A DNA stretch of 47,621 nt from an uncultured Bacteroidota bacterium (GTDB lineage Bacteria > Bacteroidota > Bacteroidia > Chitinophagales > Chitinophagaceae), in contig CADEDV010000029.1 of the NCBI GenBank assembly GCA_902826165.1, positions 1-47,621 of the forward strand, given 5' to 3'. Of this stretch, positions 23,956 to 32,064 are shown one piece after another. Under the pieces are notes generated by a model. The model saw nothing but the letters and a program-made list of their open reading frames with translations. It was not told the DNA's origin and ran no database searches. A program made the translations under genes and the position numbers. The first letter of the stretch is position 1, and the number at the start of each line of letters is the position of its first letter.

Positions 23956-24000
23956 CGTTTAATCTGCAGATTCTGCAGGCATCATACAAAATTTTCGATT

Positions 24001-25290
24001 ATGAAAAAGCTTATATCAACAACACTTTCAGTAATTGTACCCCTTTTTTTATTCGCCCAGGCTGGTCATATTATGCAGGGCATTGGTGCCACGAATATGT
24101 CAATGGGCGGAGCGGCCACTGCACAACCTTTAGATATTAATGGCGCACTTCACTGGAACCCGGCTGCTATTTCTGCATTTGATAAGAAAATACTTTCAGT
24201 TAATGCCGGCTTGTTTTTCTCTTCACCGGAATTATCCTCAACAGTACCTACTCCCGGTGGTCCCATGAGTGGCATTACCAAAGACGACAGGGGTATTTCC
24301 ATTATGCCTGCGGTAGCGATGGTATGGGGAAAAAAGAACAGCAAGCATACCTTTGGTCTTTCCGCATTTGGTATCAGCGGATTTGGGGTTACATTTCCTG
24401 AAAGCAATTCCAATCCCATCAATATGCCGCAAAGCTCTGGTGGGTTCGGACGCATTGAATCAGATTACCAGCTGATGCAGGTGGGAATTACTTATTCGTA
24501 CAAGATCAGTGATAAAGTTTCGATTGGTATAGCTCCTACTTTCAATTATGCAGCATTGGAGCTGGCACCCAATCCACTTGCCTCTCCCAGCTCAGAAAAA
24601 GGATACCCTGTCAGCGATAAAGCCAGTGCTTTTGGCGCCGGTGGACAGGTGGGTATTTATTATAATTCAGGAGAAGGGCTCAAATTAGGAGCATCCTATA
24701 AAACACAGCAATATTTCAGCGATTTTATATTCAATAACAAATACCTGGATGGCAGTACTGCACCGGATGTAAAATTTCAAATGAACTACCCTGCTATTTT
24801 TTCTGCCGGTATTGGTTTCTCCAAAGGCCTTATTGATGCGGCTTTCGATTATCGTTATGTAACGTACGAGAACACACAAGGCTTTGAAGCCAAAGGCTGG
24901 ACCAATAATGCATCTGTAAAAGGATTCGGATGGAATAATATTTCGGTGGTATCTGCGGGCCTTCAATACAAAGGCATTAAAAAACTACCGCTCCGTGCAG
25001 GATACACTTTTAGTTCCAACCCGATCAGTAGTGAATTGGCTTTCTTCTCCACTCCTGCCACAGCCATTATTAAAAATGCGTTCCAGTTTGGTTTTGGATA
25101 TGAATTCAGTAACAAGGTTACGGTAAATGCAGTCTATCATCATGGCAGCAGCGGCGGTTCCACCAGTGGGCCGTTATTAAGCCCGATGATGATCAGTGGC
25201 TCCAATCCTTATGGGGCAGTACCCGGCAGTTTAGTGTCTTACAAAATGACAACAGATATGCTGATGTTCGGTATTAACTATAATTTCTAA
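24001..25290 (+). CDS. OmpP1/FadL/TodX-family outer-membrane protein
   Basis: A 429-residue beta-barrel. The start at 24001 gives the signal peptide MKKLISTTLSVIVPLFLFAQ; the 21 upstream codons have no such pattern and lie above a promoter element. Family signs: the N-terminal hatch-like AGHIMQGIGATNMSMGGAATAQPLDINGALHWNPAAIS is characteristic of FadL-type channels, followed by alternating strands and a C-terminal MFGINYNF ending in aromatic Phe, as expected of a barrel recognised by BamA. It should let hydrophobic substrates (fatty acids or aromatics) cross the outer membrane. It is monocistronic, with a strong terminator after the stop. Confidence 0.9.
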   Translation: MKKLISTTLSVIVPLFLFAQAGHIMQGIGATNMSMGGAATAQPLDINGALHWNPAAISAFDKKILSVNAGLFFSSPELSSTVPTPGGPMSGITKDDRGISIMPAVAMVWGKKNSKHTFGLSAFGISGFGVTFPESNSNPINMPQSSGGFGRIESDYQLMQVGITYSYKISDKVSIGIAPTFNYAALELAPNPLASPSSEKGYPVSDKASAFGAGGQVGIYYNSGEGLKLGASYKTQQYFSDFIFNNKYLDGSTAPDVKFQMNYPAIFSAGIGFSKGLIDAAFDYRYVTYENTQGFEAKGWTNNASVKGFGWNNISVVSAGLQYKGIKKLPLRAGYTFSSNPISSELAFFSTPATAIIKNAFQFGFGYEFSNKVTVNAVYHHGSSGGSTSGPLLSPMMISGSNPYGAVPGSLVSYKMTTDMLMFGINYNF

Positions 25291-25314
25291 CCCTGGTTTA
25301 AAAAAATAGGCCAT

Positions 25315-25353
25315 GCTCCGTCATTAATATTTAATGACGGAGCTTTTCTTTTT
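25315..25353 (+). terminator. Terminator of the FadL-like gene
   Basis: GCTCCGTCATTAA (25315-25327) pairs with TTAATGACGGAGC (25331-25343), followed by TTTTCTTTTT. Stem of 13 pairs. Confidence 0.92.
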
Positions 25354-25372
25354 ACGTTTTAAGCTGCCGGGT

Positions 25373-25402
25373 GTTGTGCTTTTGTTTTAGGCATTATCTT
25401 TA
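25373..25402 (+). promoter_or_regulatory. Weak promoter candidate of the serine hydrolase-deacylase gene
   Basis: GTTG at 25373-25376 and TATCTTTA at 25395-25402 lie 18 nt apart; each differs by one base from TTTG and TAnnTTTG. Transcription near 25407 would exclude the GTG at 25403 and favour ATG 25421. Confidence 0.35.
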
Positions 25403-25420
25403 GTGCAAACTTTTGTTTAC

Positions 25421-27937
25421 ATGAAAAAGATCATGGCTGCTATTCCGTACCTGCTGCTCTCCATTTGTTTATCCGCACAGGTAGCTGACGGGATCAAAAA
25501 GCTGGACTCCGTCCTGACGGTTCTTCAGCAGACCAACCGTTATAACGGAACAGTACTATATGCAGAAAATGGGAAGGTTCTCTACAAAAAAGCATTTGGT
25601 ATAACTGACAGCCGTTCCAATCAACCCCTGCAAACCAGCTCGTCGTTCAACCTGGCTTCTGTTTCCAAGCAATTTGTTTGCATGGCTATTTTGCAATTAT
25701 CAGAAAAGGGCCTGCTGAATATTGATGATGACTGCCGGAAATTCATTCCCGAGTTACCATACGATAGTATCACTATACGAAACCTGATGACACATACATC
25801 CGGCATTCCAGAATATTTTGATATTTTTCAGCAATTCAAAGGTCCGCTGGATACGCTGACCAATGAAAAGATGCTGCAACTTTTTGCTTTTTACAAACCG
25901 GCACTTGATTTCCCCACAGGCACCCGCTGGAATTATTGCAATACCAATTATGTTTTACTGGTCAGCATCATAGAAAAAGTATCGGGCCAGCCTTTTGCCG
26001 GCTATTTTAAAAAGAATATCGCCATGCCACTGGGATTGAAGGACACTTATGTTTACCATGTAAAAATGTCCGGGGTTCCATCCAACCATGTGTATGGATT
26101 TGCAGAAATAGGCGAACAAAAAAAGCTGGATGACCTGACTACTTTTGATGGCGTGGTGGGCGATGGGAATATTTATTCATCCGTAGAAGACCTGCTGAAA
26201 TGGGAACAAAGTCTTTATACCGAAAAGCTGGTGAAGAGATCGACCCTGGAACAGGCATTTCAGCCCGTCAAGTTAAAAGATGGCAGCACTTTTCCCTATG
26301 GGTTTGGCTGGGGCATTGAAAGAGACAGGGAAAAAGAATATTCACATACAGGTGGGTGGGTCGGTTTTATTAATATTATTTACCGGGATACAAAGAATAA
26401 CAGGACGATCATTTCCCTGAGCAGTGGTGGTAACGGCTTTGGAAACAGGATCGCCAGGAATTTCATACAGGGCAAACCGCTGGAGGTTCCACCGACAATG
26501 CTCATAAAAAATGTACAACTCATCGATGGCACCGGCACTGCTTCCAGGAATGCTGCCGTGCGCATCGAAGGGAAAAGGATCATCGCTGTTGGAAATCTTC
26601 AGGCCCTTGCCGGGGAAGAGGTGATTGATGGACAAGGAAAGATACTGGCACCGGGTTTTATCGACAGCCATAGTCATCTGGGCGGTTCGTTAACCAAATA
26701 TCCTGAAGCGATGGCTGCACTGAACCAGGGTATCACCACGATCATATCCGGGCAGGACGGCAGCAGCGATCCGGTAGATTCGATCAAAGCAAAAATAAAA
26801 AGAACCGCTGTGGCTATAAATGTGGCCACCTATACCGGCCATACTACTATCCGTGAAAAGATATTGGGTGAATCGCAACTGAGCCGGCCTGCTACAGATG
26901 AAGAACTGCAGAAGATTAAAACCTTATTGCGGGAGGATTTGCAGAAAGGGTCATTAGGTCTTTCTACAGGCCTGGAATATGAAGGAGCTTTTTACAGCAA
27001 CCGGCATGAAGTGATCGAATTGGCCAAAGTAGCAGCAGAAGAAAAAGGAAAATATATCAGCCATATCCGCAGTGAAGATATAAGCATGAATGATGCCATT
27101 GATGAGATCATCAGCATTGGCCGTGAAGCAAAGATCCCGGTGCAGATCTCGCATATCAAGATCGCTTTAAAAGACGATTGGAAAACCGCACCCAAACTGA
27201 TCGCCGTTCTTCAAAAGGCAAGGACAGAAGGTATTGCTATCACCGCTGATTGTTATCCCTATAATTTCTGGAACAGCACTCTCCGTGTTTTATTTCCTAA
27301 AAAAGATTTTAAAAGCCTTGAAGCAGCTACTTATGCCACTGAACATTTATTTGACCCCGAAGGTTCCGTATTAGTTCGTTTTGCACCGGACAGTAATTAT
27401 AAGGGCAAAACCATTGCCGCCATTGCAAAAATGAGGAATGAAACGGCAGCACAAACACTTTTATACCTTGTGGCAACTGCGGAGAGCTATGAAAAAAAAT
27501 ACCCTGATGCAGGCGGAGTTGAAGCGATCATGGGTAAATCAATGACGGAAGAAGATATCACGTTCTTTCTGCAATGGCCGCATACCAATATCTGTTCGGA
27601 CGGAGCCAATGGCGGACACCCAAGAGGCTACGGCAGTTTCACACGGGTGCTGAGTTACTATGTAAAAGAAAAAAAGATCATGAGCTGGGAAGAAGCGATA
27701 TACAAAATGACGGGACTGGCGGCTGAACATACCGGTATCCGCAACCGGGGTATCATTGCCGCTGGTTACTTCGCCGATATGGTACTGATCGACCCGGTTA
27801 CAATAAAAGACAATGCTGGTATAAAAGATCCAAAAGCATTATCCGATGGTATTGTAAAAGTTTGGGTGAATGGTGTATTGGTGTATGCGGATAAACAATC
27901 ACAGCAACAATATCCCGGGGAGTTTATAGTAAAGTAA
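25421..27937 (+). CDS. Secreted fusion: class-C beta-lactamase-like hydrolase + N-acyl-D-amino-acid deacylase
   Basis: An 838-residue protein starting at ATG 25421 (the GTG at 25403 is inside the likely promoter). The signal peptide is residues 1-20. Residues about 25-345 are a serine hydrolase of the beta-lactamase/penicillin-binding fold: S80-V-S-K83 (SxxK), Y172-C-N174 (YxN) and H309-T-G-G (KTG equivalent). Residues about 360-838 are an amidohydrolase with the D-aminoacylase layout: H417-S-H419 in PGFIDSHSHLGG, SLGLSTGLEYEGAFY, QISHIKIALK, CSDGANGGHPRGYGSFTRV and AGYFADMVLIDP. The first half should cut D-amino-acid amide or peptide bonds, the second release D-amino acids from N-acyl groups. 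Both act in the periplasm, so peptidoglycan-derived or antibiotic-like D-peptides are plausible substrates. Confidence 0.93.
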   Translation: MKKIMAAIPYLLLSICLSAQVADGIKKLDSVLTVLQQTNRYNGTVLYAENGKVLYKKAFGITDSRSNQPLQTSSSFNLASVSKQFVCMAILQLSEKGLLNIDDDCRKFIPELPYDSITIRNLMTHTSGIPEYFDIFQQFKGPLDTLTNEKMLQLFAFYKPALDFPTGTRWNYCNTNYVLLVSIIEKVSGQPFAGYFKKNIAMPLGLKDTYVYHVKMSGVPSNHVYGFAEIGEQKKLDDLTTFDGVVGDGNIYSSVEDLLKWEQSLYTEKLVKRSTLEQAFQPVKLKDGSTFPYGFGWGIERDREKEYSHTGGWVGFINIIYRDTKNNRTIISLSSGGNGFGNRIARNFIQGKPLEVPPTMLIKNVQLIDGTGTASRNAAVRIEGKRIIAVGNLQALAGEEVIDGQGKILAPGFIDSHSHLGGSLTKYPEAMAALNQGITTIISGQDGSSDPVDSIKAKIKRTAVAINVATYTGHTTIREKILGESQLSRPATDEELQKIKTLLREDLQKGSLGLSTGLEYEGAFYSNRHEVIELAKVAAEEKGKYISHIRSEDISMNDAIDEIISIGREAKIPVQISHIKIALKDDWKTAPKLIAVLQKARTEGIAITADCYPYNFWNSTLRVLFPKKDFKSLEAATYATEHLFDPEGSVLVRFAPDSNYKGKTIAAIAKMRNETAAQTLLYLVATAESYEKKYPDAGGVEAIMGKSMTEEDITFFLQWPHTNICSDGANGGHPRGYGSFTRVLSYYVKEKKIMSWEEAIYKMTGLAAEHTGIRNRGIIAAGYFADMVLIDPVTIKDNAGIKDPKALSDGIVKVWVNGVLVYADKQSQQQYPGEFIVK

Positions 27938-27956
27938 TATACTGCCTTACAAAAAG

Positions 27957-27999
27957 AAACCCTGCTTTTGCATTAAGCTTCATACAAAGAGCAGGGTTT
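27957..27999. terminator. Bidirectional terminator between convergent genes
   Basis: AAACCCTGCT (27957-27966) pairs with AGCAGGGTTT (27990-27999) with a 23-nt loop. The minus strand has TTTCTTTTTG just after the stem, so it is the stronger direction, for the gene starting at 28461. Confidence 0.75.
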
Positions 28000-28026
28000 G
28001 GATTATAACCTTAACCTAAGTAGGTC

Positions 28027-28461
28027 CTATTTATAAAACTGTTGTGACAACAGGTTTGAAACTACTTTGAACTCACCATGGCTTTTCTGGAGCTGGTAGC
28101 AATTATTAATCGCCCTGATATTGGGATTCGATAAATGCTTTTCATTATAAGGGGCTATGATATCTTTTTCCACCACGGCTTTCCCTTTATCATCCACCGT
28201 TTTGGTCAGCAGCCGGTAGTGGAAATGCCAGGGATTCATTTCGCCTACAGACTCCGAAGAAGTAAAGGAGTCATTAAATCCTTCAAAAATAAGTTCGCTG
28301 GTATGATGGGCATGTTCATGCAGCATTTCGGTGATCTCGATGTATTCATCCAGTTCGGGATCATTGTGTACGATGCCACTATCCCAAACAGTTTCGCCAT
28401 TCAGGTAAACAACCAGCCTGTTGTCAACATGTTTTATATTGATCCAGTATTCCTTTTTCAT
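28027..28461 (-). CDS. Hypothetical acidic protein (144 aa)
   Basis: I do not recognise a family. The protein has no signal peptide, so it is cytoplasmic. The N-terminus KKEYWINIKHVDNRLVVYLNGETVWDSG looks like beta strands; the middle is acidic and His-rich (EMLHEHAHHTSELIFEGFND), and the C-terminus is NCYQLQKSHGEFKVVSNLLS. The beta-rich start with V-x-L-N-G-x-x-V-W resembles carbohydrate-binding jelly-roll strands, but this is a weak resemblance. It is transcribed alone and ends at a bidirectional terminator. Confidence 0.7.
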   Translation of the reverse strand: MKKEYWINIKHVDNRLVVYLNGETVWDSGIVHNDPELDEYIEITEMLHEHAHHTSELIFEGFNDSFTSSESVGEMNPWHFHYRLLTKTVDDKGKAVVEKDIIAPYNEKHLSNPNIRAINNCYQLQKSHGEFKVVSNLLSQQFYK

Positions 28462-28644
28462 GATCTGCTAACTTTTAAAATTAAAAACTCTTTCCGGGTA
28501 CAAATTTTAGTCGAATTCCTATGAGATCGTATGATTAAGATTAGAATGGCAGCTGATAATCGTAATCCCGGTTACTGATCTTCCGGGTTTTCCGAACACC
28601 TGTTTGTGCAGTTACTCTTCTGGTAAGCGAAGAGAGCAGGTTTA

Positions 28645-28872
28645 CTACAGATCCTTTAGTTTAATGATTTTTACCGGGCAGAGTGCCGCTGCTTTTTCAT
28701 TGGCGGCACCTTCTTCATCACCTACTTTCACGGTCCAGAATCCCCTGCGGTTCTTTGCATCGATCAAAACACTCCTCCCATCTCTTTTTGACATACGCCA
28801 GCGGCCCGGTGCCGCTTCCACGCAATAGTTGCAGCCAATACATTTATCTCTTTGTTGTGTAATAGTGATCAT
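28645..28872 (-). CDS. Small 4Fe-4S ferredoxin
   Basis: A 75-residue protein with one [4Fe-4S] cluster motif: C11-x2-C14-x2-C17 (CIGCNYC) plus C65-P in LCPVKII. The second half is charged and has no further Cys pair, so only one cluster is expected. The ATG overlaps the stop of the U32 gene by 4 nt (ATGA), giving translational coupling. U32 hydroxylation proteins depend on iron-sulfur clusters, so this ferredoxin is a good electron donor candidate for its neighbour; that role is inference. Confidence 0.88.
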   Translation of the reverse strand: MITITQQRDKCIGCNYCVEAAPGRWRMSKRDGRSVLIDAKNRRGFWTVKVGDEEGAANEKAAALCPVKIIKLKDL

Positions 28873-30128
28873 GTTGTTTGTTCTTCTGCCACATCGACAA
28901 TTTTATAAAGCTTATCGGAAATATGTACCGGTATATCCAGCGGGAAAGCACAAAGGTCTCCTTTTACAGCCGTATCCTTTGCCCCTTCATCATTCACATG
29001 CAATGAAGATACAGTTGTTTCAACCACACCGGTATGTTTACCGGTGATCATCACCCGGTCACCGGCATTCAGCGGGTACGCTTCGATCATAAATTCGGCG
29101 ATTTTAATTTTCGGGTAATAATGATGGCCTTTGCCGATATATATCTTTTTAGTAGTTGCTTTGGAACCATGTGTATCATTCCACTCTCCCAGTAGCTGAC
29201 CGGTAAAGTAACCTCCCCAGAAGCCACGATTATATACTTGTTCCATTTGCTTCATCCAGGCCTGCGCTTTTTCACGGATATAAGTTCCGTTGAAATAATC
29301 GTCAATAGCCTGCCGGTAACAGGACGTAATTGTCTTTACATAATCAGGGCTCTTTCCCCTCCCCTCTATCTTCAGTACACTTACACCGGTTTCTATAAGT
29401 TCATCCAGGAAATTAATGGTGCAGAGATCTTTGGGCGACATAATATATTCATTATCGATCTCCAGTTCATGTCCTTCTTCCAGGTCAATCACTTTATATT
29501 TTCTGCGGCAATTCTGTACACAAGCCCCCCGGTTCGCCGAAGAGTTATGGGTATGTAAACTTAAATAACACTTACCTGAAACAGCCATGCATAATGCGCC
29601 GTGAGCAAATACTTCTATGGCCAGCAGGTTTCCTGAAGGCCCGGTAATATTCTCTTTCCGGATTCCATCGCAGATAGCTTTTACCTGTCCCAGGCTTAGT
29701 TCCCTTGATAAGACCATTACATCAGCAAAGAGTGAGTAAAACCGAACGGTTTCAAGATTAGTGATATTCAGTTGCGTTGAGATATGTACTTCCATCCCGC
29801 AACTCCGTGCAAAAGCGATGACCGCCTGGTCGGCAGCGATTACAGCGGTAATCCCAGTTTTTTGCGCTTCCCGGATCACTGCTTTCATCAGTGAAAGATC
29901 ATGATCATAGACAATGGTATTTAGCGTCAGGTAAGAACGAACATTATTTTTGCGGCAGCGTTCCGCTATTTCGGCAAGGTTGGCCATGCTGAAATTCATC
30001 GTGGCCCTGGCCCGCATATTCAGTTGCTCCACCCCGAAATACACAGAATCAGCCCCGGCCTGTATGGCTGCCTGGAGGCTTTCAAAATCACCTGCCGGTG
30101 ACATCAGTTCAATTTTTTTTGTTTGCAT
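28869..30128 (-). CDS. U32-family protein, tRNA/rRNA hydroxylation type (TrhP/RlhA-like)
   Basis: A 419-residue protein of the peptidase U32 family. The start KIELMSPAGDFESLQAAIQAGADSVYFGV is the family opening, and the central block has four cluster-type Cys: C180, C187, C203 and C207 (ALCMAVSGKC...GACVQNC). This family includes E. coli TrhP (YegQ), which makes 5-hydroxyuridine in tRNA using prephenate, and RlhA, which hydroxylates C2501 of 23S rRNA; both need iron-sulfur cluster supply. Which RNA is modified here cannot be read from sequence. A ferredoxin gene overlaps the stop by 4 nt. A TAnnTTTG element is 19-26 nt upstream of the start. Confidence 0.88.
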   Translation of the reverse strand: MQTKKIELMSPAGDFESLQAAIQAGADSVYFGVEQLNMRARATMNFSMANLAEIAERCRKNNVRSYLTLNTIVYDHDLSLMKAVIREAQKTGITAVIAADQAVIAFARSCGMEVHISTQLNITNLETVRFYSLFADVMVLSRELSLGQVKAICDGIRKENITGPSGNLLAIEVFAHGALCMAVSGKCYLSLHTHNSSANRGACVQNCRRKYKVIDLEEGHELEIDNEYIMSPKDLCTINFLDELIETGVSVLKIEGRGKSPDYVKTITSCYRQAIDDYFNGTYIREKAQAWMKQMEQVYNRGFWGGYFTGQLLGEWNDTHGSKATTKKIYIGKGHHYYPKIKIAEFMIEAYPLNAGDRVMITGKHTGVVETTVSSLHVNDEGAKDTAVKGDLCAFPLDIPVHISDKLYKIVDVAEEQTT

Positions 30129-30146
30129 CCGCCGATTTTAGAGGCG

Positions 30147-30154
30147 CAAACGTA
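30147..30154 (-). promoter_or_regulatory. -7 element for the U32-ferredoxin operon
   Basis: CAAACGTA reads TACGTTTG on the minus strand, an exact TAnnTTTG, 19-26 nt before ATG 30128. A TAAA (TTTA on the minus strand) lies 16 nt further upstream as a poor -33 box. Confidence 0.55.
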
Positions 30155-30242
30155 AAAAAATAAAAGGATATAAAGGTTGAGTTTGCTCAATGACCCCTTC
30201 CCTTGCAGCGTTAAATGACTACCTTGAATCCTTAACTACAGC

Positions 30243-30836
30243 ATGAATAAAAACTTTGACCAGCTCATAGACAGCTACCTGGAGAATAAGATCGGCATTG
30301 ATACAGGATTCATCACCTCATCGCTGTCGGAAGGCCTGCGCCAAAATATATTTCAATTGCAAACCGATAACAGAATGGTAGCTGCCGGAATTGGCAACGA
30401 CATAGTAAGTGACACGTATCAAAAAATAAGGGGCGATAAAATTTACTGGATGGATAAAAGCCATTCTAATGATTTTGAAAGAGAATTCCTGGAATTGATC
30501 AACGATTTTGTCGGGCACCTTAATGAAACATGCTATACCGGAATCAACAGCTATGAATTTCATTATGCAGTATACGAAGAAGGTAATTTCTATAAGCGGC
30601 ACAAAGACCAGTTCAGGAACGACAGCAACCGGAAATACTCGCTGATCAGCTACCTGAATGAGGACTGGAAAGAAGAAGATGGAGGACAGCTACAGGTCTA
30701 CCAGGGAGAAGAAATTCAACAGATCATGCCACAATCGCAAACAGCAGTTTTCTTTAAAAGTGATGAAATGGAGCATGAAGTACTGAAAGCAAACCGGCAA
30801 AGAATGAGTGTCACCGGCTGGCTGAAGCAAATCTGA
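30243..30836 (+). CDS. 2OG-Fe(II) oxygenase family protein
   Basis: A 197-residue enzyme with the 2-oxoglutarate/Fe(II) dioxygenase fold. The metal triad is H120-K-D122 (FYKRHKDQF) and H178 (MEHEVL), and R187 can bind 2-oxoglutarate; GGQLQVYQGEEI is the beta-strand between them. The arrangement is like SM-20/prolyl-4-hydroxylase-type enzymes (EGLN/PHD relatives). The hydroxylated target is unknown and may be a protein or ribosome component. It has no signal peptide. It lies divergent to the U32-ferredoxin pair, separated by 114 nt, and has no obvious cotranscribed neighbour. Confidence 0.88.
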   Translation: MNKNFDQLIDSYLENKIGIDTGFITSSLSEGLRQNIFQLQTDNRMVAAGIGNDIVSDTYQKIRGDKIYWMDKSHSNDFEREFLELINDFVGHLNETCYTGINSYEFHYAVYEEGNFYKRHKDQFRNDSNRKYSLISYLNEDWKEEDGGQLQVYQGEEIQQIMPQSQTAVFFKSDEMEHEVLKANRQRMSVTGWLKQI

Positions 30837-30867
30837 TTATATGCTGCCGATCAATCTTTGAAGGCCT

Positions 30868-31797
30868 CTAATTTACTTTCGACAATTTATCCGTTACAAC
30901 AAAATAGCCTTCATTCAGCAAACGCAGCATTTCATCTGTACTCCAGGAGCAATCAAAATAATATGATTCGGAATCCACGGAATAAAACATACAGGGCAAT
31001 TTTGCAGCCTTTGAAGCGGGTATCCATAATTGGATACTGCCATCTTCTCTTTTTTCAAGCACGAAGATGCGCCACCAGTTATTAAAACTGGCTATTTCTT
31101 CCCCTAAAATCCGGCTACGGATATTCAGTACATAAAATTGTTTATTGAGCTTACGGAGGAAAGCATTTTGCCCCATATCTATACAAAGCGTATCCCTTTT
31201 GGTAAATAGGATGGTATCACCTGCTGTGAGATAAGGGTATCCTTTTTCCAGCAACCCCCTGTCCCCCACTTCATAAATAAAATGATCATGCAGCATATAA
31301 TTATACACAGTATCTGTTCTTTTTTTCAGGGAATCATACCGGATACTTCTTACACTGCCGTAAAAGATCGGCGGGTTCAGCATACCCCCGTTTTGACTGA
31401 GCCGCGGCCAGTCCCCCATCAATACTTTTTCCTCGGATGTGGTTATTAAATAAGCATGTTCCTTTTCTACAAAGTAATACTGGGAATCCTCAGTTTGTGG
31501 CTTATTTGTTCTCGCAATAAAATTCCAGGGATCAGGACTCGGGCCGGCTTCAATACCGGTAAACAGGTCACCCGGTAGCATCTTTTTGCTGTCTGAAAGG
31601 CTGATGGTTTCTTCAATCGTATCATTGATCACTACCCAGCTGCCCCGTAATTCCCTTGGGAACTCGTATAAACTTTCTTTGTCTGCAGGTTGAGGAGTAG
31701 AGAAATTATGATACTCACAGGATAAAAAGGAAAATGATAACAGAGACAGAATGAAGAAACTGTAACCGCCAGTACGGCGAAGATTACGATGTTTCAT
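30868..31797 (-). CDS. Lipoprotein of unknown function (309 aa)
   Basis: The start at ATG 31797 (seven residues inside the longer frame) is supported by a -7 element at 31816-31823. It opens with MKHRNLRRTGG, a hydrophobic segment and a lipobox-like FSFLSC, then EYHNFSTPQP. The mature part is beta-rich (YYFVEKEHAYLITTSEEKVL, FIYEVGDRGLLEKGYPYLTA). I recognise no family; similar proteins are annotated only as hypothetical. An outer-membrane anchored, periplasmic location is likely. It converges with the oxygenase gene and is divergent from the alpha/beta hydrolase. Confidence 0.75.
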   Translation of the reverse strand: MKHRNLRRTGGYSFFILSLLSFSFLSCEYHNFSTPQPADKESLYEFPRELRGSWVVINDTIEETISLSDSKKMLPGDLFTGIEAGPSPDPWNFIARTNKPQTEDSQYYFVEKEHAYLITTSEEKVLMGDWPRLSQNGGMLNPPIFYGSVRSIRYDSLKKRTDTVYNYMLHDHFIYEVGDRGLLEKGYPYLTAGDTILFTKRDTLCIDMGQNAFLRKLNKQFYVLNIRSRILGEEIASFNNWWRIFVLEKREDGSIQLWIPASKAAKLPCMFYSVDSESYYFDCSWSTDEMLRLLNEGYFVVTDKLSKVN

Positions 31798-31815
31798 ATG
31801 GTTGCAATTTGAGGG

Positions 31816-31823
31816 CAAAGCTA
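31816..31823 (-). promoter_or_regulatory. -7 element of the lipoprotein gene
   Basis: CAAAGCTA reads TAGCTTTG on the minus strand, an exact TAnnTTTG, about 20 nt before ATG 31797. It argues against the longer start at 31818. Confidence 0.6.
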
Positions 31824-31900
31824 TAGGATCTGAAAGTCAGGCTTGTTGACTTTAGTCATTACAAAGGCTGATTACAGGATAAAAACAGAAAACGCCTGTC

Positions 31901-31967
31901 AGCCTGCTGCATTGAATAGGATAGCTCAACTATAGTTGAAAGAGTCATATACCTGCTTAAGCAGGCT
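31901..31967. promoter_or_regulatory. Structured leader with two palindromes upstream of the alpha/beta hydrolase
   Basis: Two perfect 14-bp palindromes lie 12 bp apart: TCAACTATAGTTGA (31926-31939) and CCTGCTTAAGCAGG (31952-31965), the latter followed by CTCATTTTTT. AGCCTGCT (31901-31908) can pair with AGCAGGCT (31960-31967), which would open the second palindrome and enclose the first. This could be an operator pair or an attenuator-like leader. Neither is proven. Confidence 0.4.
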
Positions 31968-32064
31968 CATTTTTTGGAATGTATGGTTTCATTACCTTCC
32001 GCACTTTCAGCCAGCCCATGAATGATGAGCATGGTTCAACGATTTCTTGTTAAATGAATGACGT

